From contig JADYYZ010000254.1 in NCBI GenBank assembly GCA_020853405.1, forward strand, positions 1 to 11,594: a DNA stretch of 11,594 nt, given 5' to 3'. Every line of letters begins with the position of its first letter. The stretch's first letter is position 1. The stretch is from Acetobacteraceae bacterium (GTDB lineage: Bacteria; Pseudomonadota; Alphaproteobacteria; Acetobacterales; Acetobacteraceae). Position numbers and translations under genes: made by a program. Positions 1-8,502 of the stretch are shown piece after piece. Under the pieces are notes generated by a model, which ran no database searches, was not told where the DNA came from, and worked only from the letters and a program-made list of their open reading frames with translations.

Positions 1-1
1 C

Positions 2-127
2 GAAAAGCCGCCCAGACCCAAGCGCCCGAAACCGGCCCCGCTGCCGAAGCTGCTGCCGCTCCTGCCGCAAGGCCGCCCGCGCCTCATCCTGTATCCGAAC
101 CCGCCGCGAAAAAATCGCCCCGCCTGA
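2..127 (+). CDS. Possible C-terminal tail of a gene entering from the left (partial)
   Basis: An open frame enters from the left edge and stops at a TGA at 125-127, with a second in-frame TAA at 146-148. It would encode about 41 residues rich in Pro, Lys, Arg and Leu. Of its 41 sense codons, 33 end in G or C, against about 24 of 42 in the alternative frame starting at base 1. That other frame gives an Ala/Pro/Glu-rich tail, so the choice of frame rests on codon use alone. No domain can be recognised. If real, the gene is convergent with the peptide-importer operon ending at 218. It could equally be non-coding sequence. Confidence 0.2.
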   Translation, partial: EKPPRPKRPKPAPLPKLLPLLPQGRPRLILYPNPPRKNRPA

Positions 128-217
128 CGCCCGCCAGCCTGCGCCTAAAATGTTACGATACCGGAATATTTACCAACGCCCGCCCACCAGCGCCGCCGGC
201 CGGGCGCGGCCGCGCGT

Positions 218-1269
218 TCAGCCGGGCGCGGCAGGCACCAGCGGCGGGAACGGCCCGCCCACGGGACGCAGGTGGCAGGCGACGAGATGCCCCGGCAGCA
301 CCTCCAGCAGCGGCGGCGACTGCGCCTTGCAGCGCGCCTCCGCATACAGGCAGCGCGTATGGAAGTGGCAGCCCGGCGGCGGCGCCATCGGGCTCGGCAC
401 ATCGCCCTGCAGCACGATCCGGTCGCGCCGCACGCCGGGCTCGGGGATGGGGGCGGCGGCCAGCAGCGCCTCGGTATAGGGATGCAACGGCTCGCCGAAC
501 AGCCCGGCATTGTCGGCCAGTTCCACGATGCGCCCGAGATACATCACCGCGATGCGGTGGCCGATATGCTCCACCACCGCCAGGTCGTGCGAGACGAACA
601 GATAGGCGAGGTCGAACTCGTCCTGCAGATCGATCATCAGGTTGAGCACCTGCGCCTGCACCGACACGTCCAGCGCCGAGACCGGCTCGTCGGCCACGAT
701 CAGCCGCGGGTTCAGCGCCAGCGCGCGCGCGATGCCCAGCCGCTGGCGCTGGCCGCCGGAGAACTCGTGCGGGAACTTGGCCATGGCATCGGCGCGCAGG
801 CCCACGCGCTCGAACAGCCCGGCCACCAGCCGCTCCAGCTCGGCGCCGCTGGCAAGGCCGTAATTGGTCAGCGGCTCGCTGACGATCCGCCCCGCCGACA
901 GCCGCGGGTTGAGCGAGGAATACGGGTCCTGGAAGACGATCTGCATCTGCCGGCGGTAGGCGCGCAGCGCGTCCTGGTCCAGCTTGGTGATGTCGGTGCC
1001 GTTCAGCTCGATGCTGCCGGCGGTGGGGTCCAGCAGGCGCATCACCGTCTTGGCCACGGTGGACTTGCCGCAGCCGGACTCGCCCACCAGGCACAGCGCC
1101 TCGCCGCGCCGGATGTCGAACGACACGCCGTCAACCGCATACACCTGGCCCACCACGCGCGACAGCACGCCCTTGTGCACCGGGAAGTGCTTCTTCAGGT
1201 CCCGCACCCGCAGCACCACCTCGCCGTGGCGGGGCGGCGCGCCGGCCTCGGGCGTCTCCACGGTGGCGC

Positions 1270-1273
<4 letters not shown>
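218..1273 (-). CDS. dppF: Dpp/Opp-family ABC importer ATPase, DppF/OppF type
   Basis: A 351-residue cytoplasmic ATPase that powers the Dpp/Opp-type importer together with the preceding ATPase. Visible motifs are Walker A GESGCGKST at 64-72, Q-loop Gln115, signature SGGQRQR at 172-178, Walker B LIVADEP at 191-197, D-loop SALD at 199-202 and switch His229. A C-terminal oligopeptide-transporter extension begins near HPYT (264-267) and carries Cys302, Cys308, Cys315 and Cys333. Members of this family have been reported to bind a [4Fe-4S] cluster there. The ATG at 1273 overlaps the dppD stop as ATGA and has GGAG about 8 nt upstream. The N-terminal 18 residues precede the ABC fold and are probably a flexible lead. 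It is the last gene of the operon: only 90 bp separate it from the possible convergent gene end, with a short GC-rich stem at 197-212 and no T-run. Class assignment is firm; the substrate cannot be read from this subunit. Confidence 0.93.
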
Positions 1274-2346
<1,073 letters not shown>

Positions 2347-2354
2347 GTTCGGCC

Positions 2355-3239
2355 CTACATGCGCCGCGAGATGCGCGGATCGAGCGTGTCGCGCAGCCCG
2401 TCGCCGACGAGGTTGATCGCCAGCACGGTGATGGCGAGCAGGAATCCGGGGAAGAAGATGATCCACGGCGCGAGCTGGAAGAAGCTGCGGCCGAGCGAGA
2501 TCACGTTGCCCCAGCTGGGGATTTCCGGCGGCGTGCCGGCGCCCAGGAACGACAGCCCGGCCTCGGTCAGGATCGCCGAGGCGCACACATAGGTCGCCTG
2601 CACGATCAAGGGCGCCATGGTGTTGGGCAGGATGTGGCGCACCATGATCACCAGGTTGCGCGTGCCGCTGCCGATCGCCGCCTCGATATAGGGCTGGGCG
2701 CGCACCGTCAGCACCACGCTGCGCACCAGGCGCACCACGCGCGGGATCTCCGGCAGGGTGATGGCGACGATCACGATCGTCAGGCTCGCCCGCATCAGCG
2801 TGATCAGCGCAATCGCCAGCAGGATCGACGGGATCGCCATCATCCCGTCCATGATGCGCATGACCACCGCGTCGGCGCGGCGGTAGTAGCCGCACACGAT
2901 GCCCAGCGCGAGGCCGATGGCGGTGGCCAGGATCGCCACGCTCACCCCCACGGCCAGCGAGATGCGGGTGCCGTAGATGACGCGGCTGTACACGTCGCGG
3001 CCGAACTGGTCGGTGCCGAACCAGAACTCGGCCGACGGGCGCTTCAGCCGGTTGATCGGCTCGAATGTCAGCGGGTCCTCGGCGAGCCACGGCGCCAGGA
3101 CGGCGGAGACGAACAGCGTGGCCAGGATCAGCACGCCGATGACGATGGTCGGATTGCGGCCGAGCCAGACGCGCAGCGGCGACTTGCGCCCCGCGAGGGC
3201 CGCCGGGGCGGGTGCGGCGGTGCCGGAGGTGGGTGCCAT
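2355..3239 (-). CDS. dppC: Dpp/Opp-family ABC importer inner-membrane permease, DppC type
   Basis: A 294-residue integral membrane protein, one half of the translocation pore. An Ala/Pro-rich cytoplasmic N-terminus leads to a first membrane helix at about 31-52. Next comes the OppC-type N-terminal motif GTDQFGRDVYSR (75-86), then further membrane helices at about 92-117, 133-163, 209-229 and 255-278. The ATPase-docking EAA loop is at 186-206 (EAAIGSGTRN...LPN), followed by EAGLSFLGAGT (226-236). It ends with NLVGDGLRDTLDPR, the usual DppC ending. The start at 3239 has AGGAC about 8 nt upstream and lies 9 bp after the dppB stop. Length and motifs are normal for the family. Opp, Dpp, Nik and Gsi permeases are hard to separate by sequence, so the symbol names the class, not a proven substrate. 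Confidence 0.92.
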   Translation of the reverse strand: MAPTSGTAAPAPAALAGRKSPLRVWLGRNPTIVIGVLILATLFVSAVLAPWLAEDPLTFEPINRLKRPSAEFWFGTDQFGRDVYSRVIYGTRISLAVGVSVAILATAIGLALGIVCGYYRRADAVVMRIMDGMMAIPSILLAIALITLMRASLTIVIVAITLPEIPRVVRLVRSVVLTVRAQPYIEAAIGSGTRNLVIMVRHILPNTMAPLIVQATYVCASAILTEAGLSFLGAGTPPEIPSWGNVISLGRSFFQLAPWIIFFPGFLLAITVLAINLVGDGLRDTLDPRISRRM

Positions 3240-3248
3240 CGCTGGGTC

Positions 3249-4190
3249 CTAGTAGCGGATGCGCGGGTCGAAGAAGGTGTAGCTGATGTCGATCAGCAGG
3301 TTCACCAGCACCTTGGTCCCGGCGAAGATGATGATCAGCCCCTGGATGATCGGATAGTCGCGCTTCAGGATGGCATCCACCGTCAGGCGCCCCAGGCCGG
3401 GGATGTTGAACACCGTCTCGGTGATCACCACGCCCGAGATCAGCAGCGCGAAGCCGATGCCGATCACGGTCACGATCGGCACCGCGGCATTCTTCAGCGC
3501 GTGCTTGAGCAGCACCGAGGGCTTGGCCACCCCCTTGGCATGGGCGGTGCGGATATAGTCCTCCGACAGCACCTCCAGCATGCTGGCCCGGGTGATGCGC
3601 GCGATCAGGGCCATGTAGACCATGCCCAGCGCGAAGGCCGGCAGCACGATCGAGCGCGCGGTGCCCACCACGCCCTGGGACAGCGGGCGGTAGCCCTGCA
3701 CCGGCAGCCAGCGCAGCTCGATGGCGAAGACGTAGATCAGCAGGTAGCCGATCAGGAACACCGGCAGGGCGAAGCCCATCACCGAGAAGCCCATCACCAC
3801 CCGGTCCACCGCCGTGCGCACCTTCCATGCCGCCAGCACGCCCATCGGAATGGCGAACACGACGGCCACCACCAGGGTGGAGACGGCCAGCACCACCGAC
3901 GGCTCCAGCCGCTGCATCACCAGCGTGGTGACCGGCAGGTTGGAGAAGATCGAGGTGCCGAGGTCGCCGCGCAGCAGGTTCATGATGTAGATGCCGAACT
4001 GAACCCACACCGGCTGGTCCAGCCCGAGCTTGCGGCGCACGCCCTCGATCTCGGCCGGCGAGGCGTCGTCGCCGGCGATGATCGCCGCCGGATCGCCCGG
4101 CGTCAGGTGCAGCAGGAAGAACACGAACAGCGCCACCACCATCATCACCGGGATGGTCGCCAGCAGCCGCCGCAGGATGTAGGCGCTCAT
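3249..4190 (-). CDS. dppB: Dpp/Opp-family ABC importer inner-membrane permease, DppB type
   Basis: A 313-residue membrane protein, the other half of the pore. It opens with the family hallmark YILRRLLATIPV (4-15) and a membrane helix at about 10-30 followed by LTPGDPA. Further helices lie near 96-121, 132-156, 180-199, 236-257 and 283-303. The EAA-type ATPase-docking loop is at 212-235 (YIRTAHAKGV...LKNA), followed by ETVFNIPGLGRL (258-269). It ends FFDPRIRY, which is typical of DppB. An in-frame upstream ATG at 4250 would add 20 low-complexity residues. The start at 4190 is preferred because GGGGAGG lies about 7 nt upstream and the protein then begins as family members do. It is separated from the binding-protein gene by 172 bp containing inverted repeats. 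Confidence 0.92.
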   Translation of the reverse strand: MSAYILRRLLATIPVMMVVALFVFFLLHLTPGDPAAIIAGDDASPAEIEGVRRKLGLDQPVWVQFGIYIMNLLRGDLGTSIFSNLPVTTLVMQRLEPSVVLAVSTLVVAVVFAIPMGVLAAWKVRTAVDRVVMGFSVMGFALPVFLIGYLLIYVFAIELRWLPVQGYRPLSQGVVGTARSIVLPAFALGMVYMALIARITRASMLEVLSEDYIRTAHAKGVAKPSVLLKHALKNAAVPIVTVIGIGFALLISGVVITETVFNIPGLGRLTVDAILKRDYPIIQGLIIIFAGTKVLVNLLIDISYTFFDPRIRY

Positions 4191-4297
4191 CGACGCGCCT
4201 CCCCGGCCTTCGCGCAGCCGCGCCGGGGCTGATTCGTTCGGGCCGGGCACTGGCCTGTCATCGTCTGGTTCTCAATGGTCATGGTGGGAAGGGAAAG

Positions 4298-4345
4298 ACG
4301 CTGTCTGGCGCGACAGGCGGGCCGCCAGACAGCGTGTCGCGCCAG
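4298..4345 (-). promoter_or_regulatory. Two overlapping inverted repeats between binding protein and dppB (possible attenuator)
   Basis: A perfect 13-bp inverted repeat has arms at 4298-4310 and 4323-4335 with a 12-nt loop. A second perfect 11-bp inverted repeat has arms at 4305-4315 and 4335-4345. They share bases 4305-4310 and 4335, so both cannot form fully at once. Read in the minus direction, the 11-bp hairpin's first arm is transcribed first. The 13-bp hairpin is followed by a pyrimidine-rich run (CTTTCCCTTCCC) instead of a clean T tract. The structure starts 17 nt past the binding-protein stop and 108 nt before dppB. Stem-loops at this place in importer operons commonly stabilise or terminate part of the message so the binding protein is made in excess. 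That role here is inferred. Confidence 0.55.
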
Positions 4346-4362
4346 GAGGGCTGTGCCGGGCT

Positions 4363-5973
4363 CTATTTCTTCTCGATGTTCCACATCGGCGGAACGCTGG
4401 GCACGACCAGCACGCCCGAGATCTGGTCGGAGCGGTAGGCGACCGGGTTGCGCCACTGGCTGAAGTGGATGAACGGCACCTGCTCATACGCCTTCTTCGA
4501 GATTTCGACGGCGATCCTCTTGCGCTGGGCCATGTCGGGCGCAAAGGCCCAGTCGCGGCGCAGCTTCTCGAAGTCGGCGTTGCACGGCCAGCCGAACCAG
4601 GCCTTTTCGCAGCCCATGCCCAGCGCGGTGTTGGTCACCGGGTTGGACGAGGTGAGCACCGTGGTGCCGGTGATGAAGATGTTCCAGCCGCCCTGCGCCG
4701 GCGGCTCCTTCTTGGCGCGGCGCGCCACCACCGAGCCCCAGTCCATCGCCTGCACGTCCAGCTTCAGGAAGCCGGCGCGGCGCAGCTGCTGGATCATCAC
4801 CAGGTTGGCGGGGTTGATGTAGGCGTGGTCGGTGGCGTGCAGGATGGTGATCGGCTCACCCTTGTAGCCGGCCTCCTGGAACAGCGCCTCGGCCTTCTTG
4901 TAGTCCTTGGGCGCCTTGTACGGCTCGCTGCCGGCATCGGTCTCCATCGCCACGCCGCAGCCGAGGTAGGAATAGCACACCGTCTGCAGCTTCTTGTCCG
5001 CGGCGATGGTGTTCAGGAAGTCGGGCATGTTGATGATGTGGAACATCGCCTGCCGCGCCTTCACGTTGTTGAAGGGCGGGTGCAGGTGGTTCAGCTGCAG
5101 GATGCCCATCGTGCCGGCCGCCGGATGCACCGCCAGCGTCACGCCGGGGCTCGATTCCAGCATCGGCAGGAAGTCGGGCGCGGGGTTCTCCAGGTAGTCG
5201 ATCTCGCCGGCCACCAGCGCCGACTGCGCCGTCTGCGGGTCGGCCATCCAGATGAACTCGACGCGGTCCACCTTCACCACCTTGCCGCCGGCATGGCCGG
5301 AGGCGGGCTCCTTGCGCGGCACGTAGTCCTGGTTCTTCACGTAGACGGTCTTGTTGCCCGGCATCCACTCGTCGCGCTTGAACGCGAACGGGCCGGAGCC
5401 AACCACGTCCTGGATCTGCTGGAACGGATCGACCATTGCCTCCTTCTCGCGCATCACGAAGGGGATGGAGGTGCCGGTCTTGGCCAGGATGTCGATCAGC
5501 AGCCCGTACGGCTCGGTCAGCGTCCACACGAAGGTCTTGTCGTCCTTGGCGGTCAGCGAGGACGTGAAGCCCATCAGCTGCTTGCCCGCGCCGTCGCGCT
5601 TGCCCCACCGGCCCATCGAGGCCACCACGTCCCGGCTGGTCACCGGCGAGCCGTCGTGGAACTTCAGCCCGTCGCGCAGCTTGAAGGTGTACACCCTGCG
5701 GTCGTCGCTGACGGACCACGTCTCAACCATCTGCGGCTGCGGGTCCAGCTTCGCGTCGCTGGAGAACAGCGTGTCGTACACCATCAGCCCATGGATGCCG
5801 GCGATGGTCTGCGTCGTCCAGAACGGGTCGAGCGTGCGGACATCGGCGTGCATTGTCGCGCGCAGGGTCTTGGTGGGCTGTGCAATCGCGGGTGCGGCGG
5901 CCAGGGCCAACAGACCCGCCGCCACGAGGGCCGCGGCGGCGCCCCGGCGGACCCGACGGTTTGAACTGTGCAT
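4363..5973 (-). CDS. Secreted family-5 extracellular solute-binding protein of a Dpp/Opp-type importer
   Basis: A 536-residue periplasmic binding protein (SBP_bac_5 family) that would capture the substrate and deliver it to the permeases. An Arg-rich N-terminus and hydrophobic stretch (11-31) end in AIA, giving a likely signal cleavage after residue 31. The mature protein has family-typical stretches: LRATMHADVRTLDP (37-50), HGLMVYDTLF (61-70), YTFKLRDGLKFHDGSPVTSRDVV (95-117), GSGPFAF (192-198) and a C-terminal VAYRSDQISGVL (511-522). Cys333/Cys339 and Cys455/Cys464 could form two disulfides. Start 5973 is preferred over an upstream in-frame ATG at 6162, because it places the signal peptide at the N-terminus and has AGAAGG about 8 nt upstream. 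First gene of the five-gene operon. The FGWPC region (459-464) resembles a subgroup common in rhizobial and acetobacteral genomes, but the ligand (peptide, opine, nickel, glutathione or other) cannot be determined. Confidence 0.92.
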   Translation of the reverse strand: MHSSNRRVRRGAAAALVAAGLLALAAAPAIAQPTKTLRATMHADVRTLDPFWTTQTIAGIHGLMVYDTLFSSDAKLDPQPQMVETWSVSDDRRVYTFKLRDGLKFHDGSPVTSRDVVASMGRWGKRDGAGKQLMGFTSSLTAKDDKTFVWTLTEPYGLLIDILAKTGTSIPFVMREKEAMVDPFQQIQDVVGSGPFAFKRDEWMPGNKTVYVKNQDYVPRKEPASGHAGGKVVKVDRVEFIWMADPQTAQSALVAGEIDYLENPAPDFLPMLESSPGVTLAVHPAAGTMGILQLNHLHPPFNNVKARQAMFHIINMPDFLNTIAADKKLQTVCYSYLGCGVAMETDAGSEPYKAPKDYKKAEALFQEAGYKGEPITILHATDHAYINPANLVMIQQLRRAGFLKLDVQAMDWGSVVARRAKKEPPAQGGWNIFITGTTVLTSSNPVTNTALGMGCEKAWFGWPCNADFEKLRRDWAFAPDMAQRKRIAVEISKKAYEQVPFIHFSQWRNPVAYRSDQISGVLVVPSVPPMWNIEKK

Positions 5974-6427
5974 GATTGTTGCCTTCTGCAGTTTCTTGCG
6001 GGCGCCTTGGCGAGATAGCAGTGTCGCCGGGGCGTGCGGTAAGCCCGAACAATTGCGCCCTATCCATGCCTGTAGCGCGAGGCTGTCTTGCAGATCAATA
6101 GGGTGTTGCCAAATTATGCCGCCAAGCCGGCTAAACATCGGGTGCGAGCGCGGCTTGATCACGCACGGCGGAACCCGGCATCGGGTTGCGGAAACTCCAC
6201 GCGCACGCTTGATCGGATGCTGGTTCGCCAGTGCTGGTACAGCAGTGCTGGTTCACCCTCACGGCACCGGCAATCGACAACAGGACGAATGCATCGCTTG
6301 GGATGATGCCCTGGCGTTCCCCCAGCAATGCCATCATCGATCGCGCGGCGGCCTTCGGCTGCCGCAGGCGCACCCGCCCGCCGGTCTCCACCCCCGAGCC
6401 TGACACCTCACCATCACCCATGGCGGC
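5974..6427. other. Gene-free stretch upstream of the importer operon
   Basis: Between the binding-protein start and the hairpin at 6428-6469 no frame gives a credible protein. The longest minus-strand frame (6131-6520) runs through the hairpin and past the stop of the next gene, has no family resemblance and a Cys/Arg-skewed composition. The part nearest the operon (about 5990-6130) is less GC-rich than the genes, as expected for a promoter region. I could not find a convincing -35/-10 or -24/-12 pair. A GC-rich hairpin with arms 6345-6353 and 6357-6365 (one G-T wobble) and three tandem 14-bp units at 6218-6259 are the only structure seen. Confidence 0.5.
6218..6259. repeat. Three tandem 14-bp units
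   Basis: Three adjacent 14-bp units start at 6218, 6232 and 6246: TGCTGGTTCGCCAG, TGCTGGTACAGCAG and TGCTGGTTCACCCT. The first seven bases are identical in all three; the last is degraded at its end. They lie about 245 bp upstream of the binding-protein start. They could be regulator-binding iterons or a chance microsatellite-like duplication. Confidence 0.6.
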
Positions 6428-6469
6428 GTGCAGGTGCCCGGCGCAGAACGCAGCGCCGGGCACCTGCAC
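6428..6469 (-). terminator. Perfect 17-bp hairpin after the Met-rich protein gene
   Basis: Arms at 6428-6444 and 6453-6469 are perfect inverted repeats of 17 bp around an 8-nt loop. The hairpin begins 16 nt past the stop of the minus-strand gene ending at 6486, so a terminator or 3'-end stabiliser for that transcript is the natural reading. No T-run follows on the minus strand. On the plus strand a TTTT comes about 8 nt after the stem. Termination without a clean T tract is common in GC-rich genomes, but efficiency cannot be judged. Confidence 0.65.
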
Positions 6470-6485
6470 CGGCAGGCGTTTTCGC

Positions 6486-7163
6486 TTACATGCCGCGCAT
6501 CGGCACCGCGAGAAGTTCATCCGCCGTCGCCTTCTGCGCGTCGGTCAGCACCGCGTAGAGGGCGCGGCCGGCCGTGGCGATCGCGCGCGCGGCGTCGAGC
6601 CGGGCGGTCAACACCTGGACCCGCCGGTCGGCATGGTCGGGGAAGCTGAGTGCGGCGCCGGGCATGGCCCTCATGCCGCCACCTGGCATCATGCGGCCGG
6701 CGGCCGGCCCGCCCGGCATCTGCCCCGGTTGCATCTGCCCCGGTTGCATCTGGCCGGGCTGCATCTGGCCGGCTTGCATCCGGCCGGGCATCTGCCCGCC
6801 CATCATGCGGTCGCGCATGGCTTCCATGCCGCGGGCCTCGGCACGCAGCACATCGGCAAAGGCGTTCCACGCCCCGGTCTGTGCCTCGGTGATCTGCAAT
6901 TCGGTGCGCAGGAAGGCGATGCGGCCTTCGATGCGCGCCGGCGCCATCATGCCCATGCCGCCATCCATCCGGTGCATGCCGCGCTGGGCCATCATGGCGC
7001 CCATGCCGGCGCCCATCATCCCCATGCCTGGCGCCTGACCGGGCCCGCCTTGACCTGGCATGGAGGGGGCGGATGGCTGGGCCTGCGCCTGGCGGGCGAT
7101 GGGCGCGGCTGCGATAGCGGCGGCGAGCAGCGTGGTCGAGAGAAGCAGTCTGGTGCGGGTCAT
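6486..7163 (-). CDS. Secreted Met-rich LTXXQ/Spy-like periplasmic protein
   Basis: A 225-residue protein with a signal peptide (hydrophobic 6-21, likely cleavage after AQA at 26-28). The mature part has 28 Met in 197 residues. Two segments resemble the LTXXQ motif of the Spy/CpxP family: ELQITEAQTGAWNAFADVLR (88-107) and YAVLTDAQK (203-211). Known members are periplasmic chaperones or metal-responsive sensors. Between them lie a Gly/Met-rich region (35-73) before the first motif and GQMQP-type pentapeptide repeats (about 129-150). Clustered Met residues are a common Cu(I)-binding solution in the oxidising periplasm, so copper buffering or protection of misfolded proteins is likely, by inference. 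The start at 7163 has AGGAC about 8 nt upstream. It lies 42 bp after the beta-propeller gene and is followed by a 17-bp hairpin, so it probably ends the transcript. Family call is moderately sure; function is not. Confidence 0.82.
   Translation of the reverse strand: MTRTRLLLSTTLLAAAIAAAPIARQAQAQPSAPSMPGQGGPGQAPGMGMMGAGMGAMMAQRGMHRMDGGMGMMAPARIEGRIAFLRTELQITEAQTGAWNAFADVLRAEARGMEAMRDRMMGGQMPGRMQAGQMQPGQMQPGQMQPGQMPGGPAAGRMMPGGGMRAMPGAALSFPDHADRRVQVLTARLDAARAIATAGRALYAVLTDAQKATADELLAVPMRGM
6716..6790 (-). repeat. 15-bp tandem repeat encoding GQMQP-type pentapeptides
   Basis: About five head-to-tail 15-bp units lie inside the Met-rich gene, beginning at 6716, 6731, 6746, 6761 and 6776. The first two are identical and later ones carry one or a few changes. 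In the minus-strand frame each adds one Gly-Gln-Met-Gln-Pro (or Ala) unit. Because the period is a multiple of three, gain or loss of units by slippage would change Met number without breaking the frame. Confidence 0.85.
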
Positions 7164-7205
7164 CGTGGTTGTCCTGTTGGTTGGAGGATTGCGGCTCGGC
7201 GTGGG

Positions 7206-8225
7206 CTAGGCGGCGGGGAGGAAGGCGATGCCGTTGGGGCCGGCCCCCACGCGGTGAACGGTGCTGCGTGACCGCGTGGCGGTGTCCAGCACCGCGACCG
7301 TGCCGTCGAACATGTTGCTGACGAACACCAGCGCGCCATCGGTGCTGATGGCGATGCCGTGCGCGCCGCGGCCGGAGATGATGGTGGCGACGGGTGCGCG
7401 GGTGGCGGTGTCGATGACGGAGACGGTTTCGTCGGGCGCGGCCTTGGTGCCCTGGTTGGCGACATGGAGAAACCGCCCATCCGGCGTGACCTGAAGCTGC
7501 ACCGGGTTGCGCCCGACCGGCACCGTCGCCACCGTCTTGCGGGTGCCGCGATCGATGGCCGCCACGCGATCCTCGCCGTTCAGCGAGACGAAGACCTGGC
7601 GCCCATCGGGCGAGAACGCCACCTGCGCGGGCATGCGCCCGGCCGGGATGCGGGCCACCTCGCTGCGGCGGCGCACGTCGACGACCGACACGTCGCTGCC
7701 GCCCATGTTGGCGATGTAGAGTTCGGTCCCGTCCGGTGACAGCCGCAGCCCATGGGGTTCGGCGCCGACGGGAATGCGCGCGACGATGCCCCCGGCCCGC
7801 AGGTCCACCACCATCACGACGCCATCATGGGAGTCGGTGACATAGGCGTGGATGCCGTCGGGGTCGGGCACGACATGCGCCGGATGCGGCCCGATGGCGA
7901 TGTCCCGCAGCGGCGCGCGGGCGATGTCGGCGGCGTCCAGCACGAGCAGACGGCCGCCAGCTTCGCCATGGGCACCCCCCGGCGGCGTGCCGACCAGCAG
8001 CAGGCTGGCGCGGTCGGCGCCGATATCGACGTTGTGCGGTGCGACCGGCAGCCGGGCGGTGCGGACGGTGCCCTGGGGAAGCGTGAGGGCGCTGACCGAT
8101 CCGCCGAATTCGTCGGCGGTGAAGACGGTACCGCTGGTGGCGGCCGCCATCGCGGGTCGCGCCGCCAGCACGGCGAACGAGGCGGTGAGCACGGCGCGGC
8201 GTGGGAGGGATTTCGAGAGGGTCAT
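7206..8225 (-). CDS. Secreted YVTN/YncE-type beta-propeller protein
   Basis: A 339-residue protein with an N-terminal export signal: PRR at 8-10, hydrophobic 11-21 and likely cleavage after AMA (25-27). The adjacent arginines make Tat export possible, but the full Tat motif is not present. The rest consists of roughly 40-residue beta-propeller blades. Recurring elements are a Pro-His or Pro-Asn turn, SPDGxxLY or TPDGRFLHV, a VxVVD strand and a VARIPVG linker. Clear units start near 155, 197, 240 and 288, consistent with a seven-bladed YncE/lactonase-like fold. The second half is the best conserved. Start 8225 is chosen over 8270 and 8285 because AGGA lies about 9 nt upstream and the signal is then at the terminus. 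Followed after 42 bp by the Met-rich protein gene. No enzymatic residues can be named; a binding or scaffold role is as likely as catalysis. Confidence 0.85.
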   Translation of the reverse strand: MTLSKSLPRRAVLTASFAVLAARPAMAAATSGTVFTADEFGGSVSALTLPQGTVRTARLPVAPHNVDIGADRASLLLVGTPPGGAHGEAGGRLLVLDAADIARAPLRDIAIGPHPAHVVPDPDGIHAYVTDSHDGVVMVVDLRAGGIVARIPVGAEPHGLRLSPDGTELYIANMGGSDVSVVDVRRRSEVARIPAGRMPAQVAFSPDGRQVFVSLNGEDRVAAIDRGTRKTVATVPVGRNPVQLQVTPDGRFLHVANQGTKAAPDETVSVIDTATRAPVATIISGRGAHGIAISTDGALVFVSNMFDGTVAVLDTATRSRSTVHRVGAGPNGIAFLPAA

Positions 8226-8502
8226 GACATGGAGTCCTGGTGGGATGGCCGACTGGGTGGAATGCGACATCAGGCAGGCGCCCAAGGCGATCGCCGTGGC
8301 TCCCTGGTCGCGGCGGGGGATGCCGCGGTCGGGCGCCAGCCGGCACCGGCACGCGCTGCGTGCGGATGCGGCGACGATTGATCGGTGAGCAGGTCGGATG
8401 CCGTGGGGGGGGGGCGAGCCGGCGCCGGTGATGCGTGTCCCGGGTGCCGTATCGCCTCAGTATGCGGCCGCAGGCGAACGCCGGTGGCGAACGCTGGGCC
8501 GG
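8226..8502. other. 277-bp gap with a run of ten G
   Basis: No credible gene is seen between the small Cys/His protein and the beta-propeller gene. Frames crossing it are Pro/Arg-rich and lack a ribosome-binding site. The stretch contains a run of ten G (8405-8414) and several short GC-rich inverted repeats such as GCCGG-CA-CCGGC near 8337. No second copy of the CsoR-type palindrome is present. It may hold a separate promoter for the propeller gene, but none is recognisable. Confidence 0.45.

Noticed and set aside
6131..6520. A 129-codon minus-strand frame in the gap before the importer operon
   Set aside because: It spans the 17-bp hairpin and overlaps the end of the Met-rich gene, lacks a ribosome-binding site and resembles no protein family.
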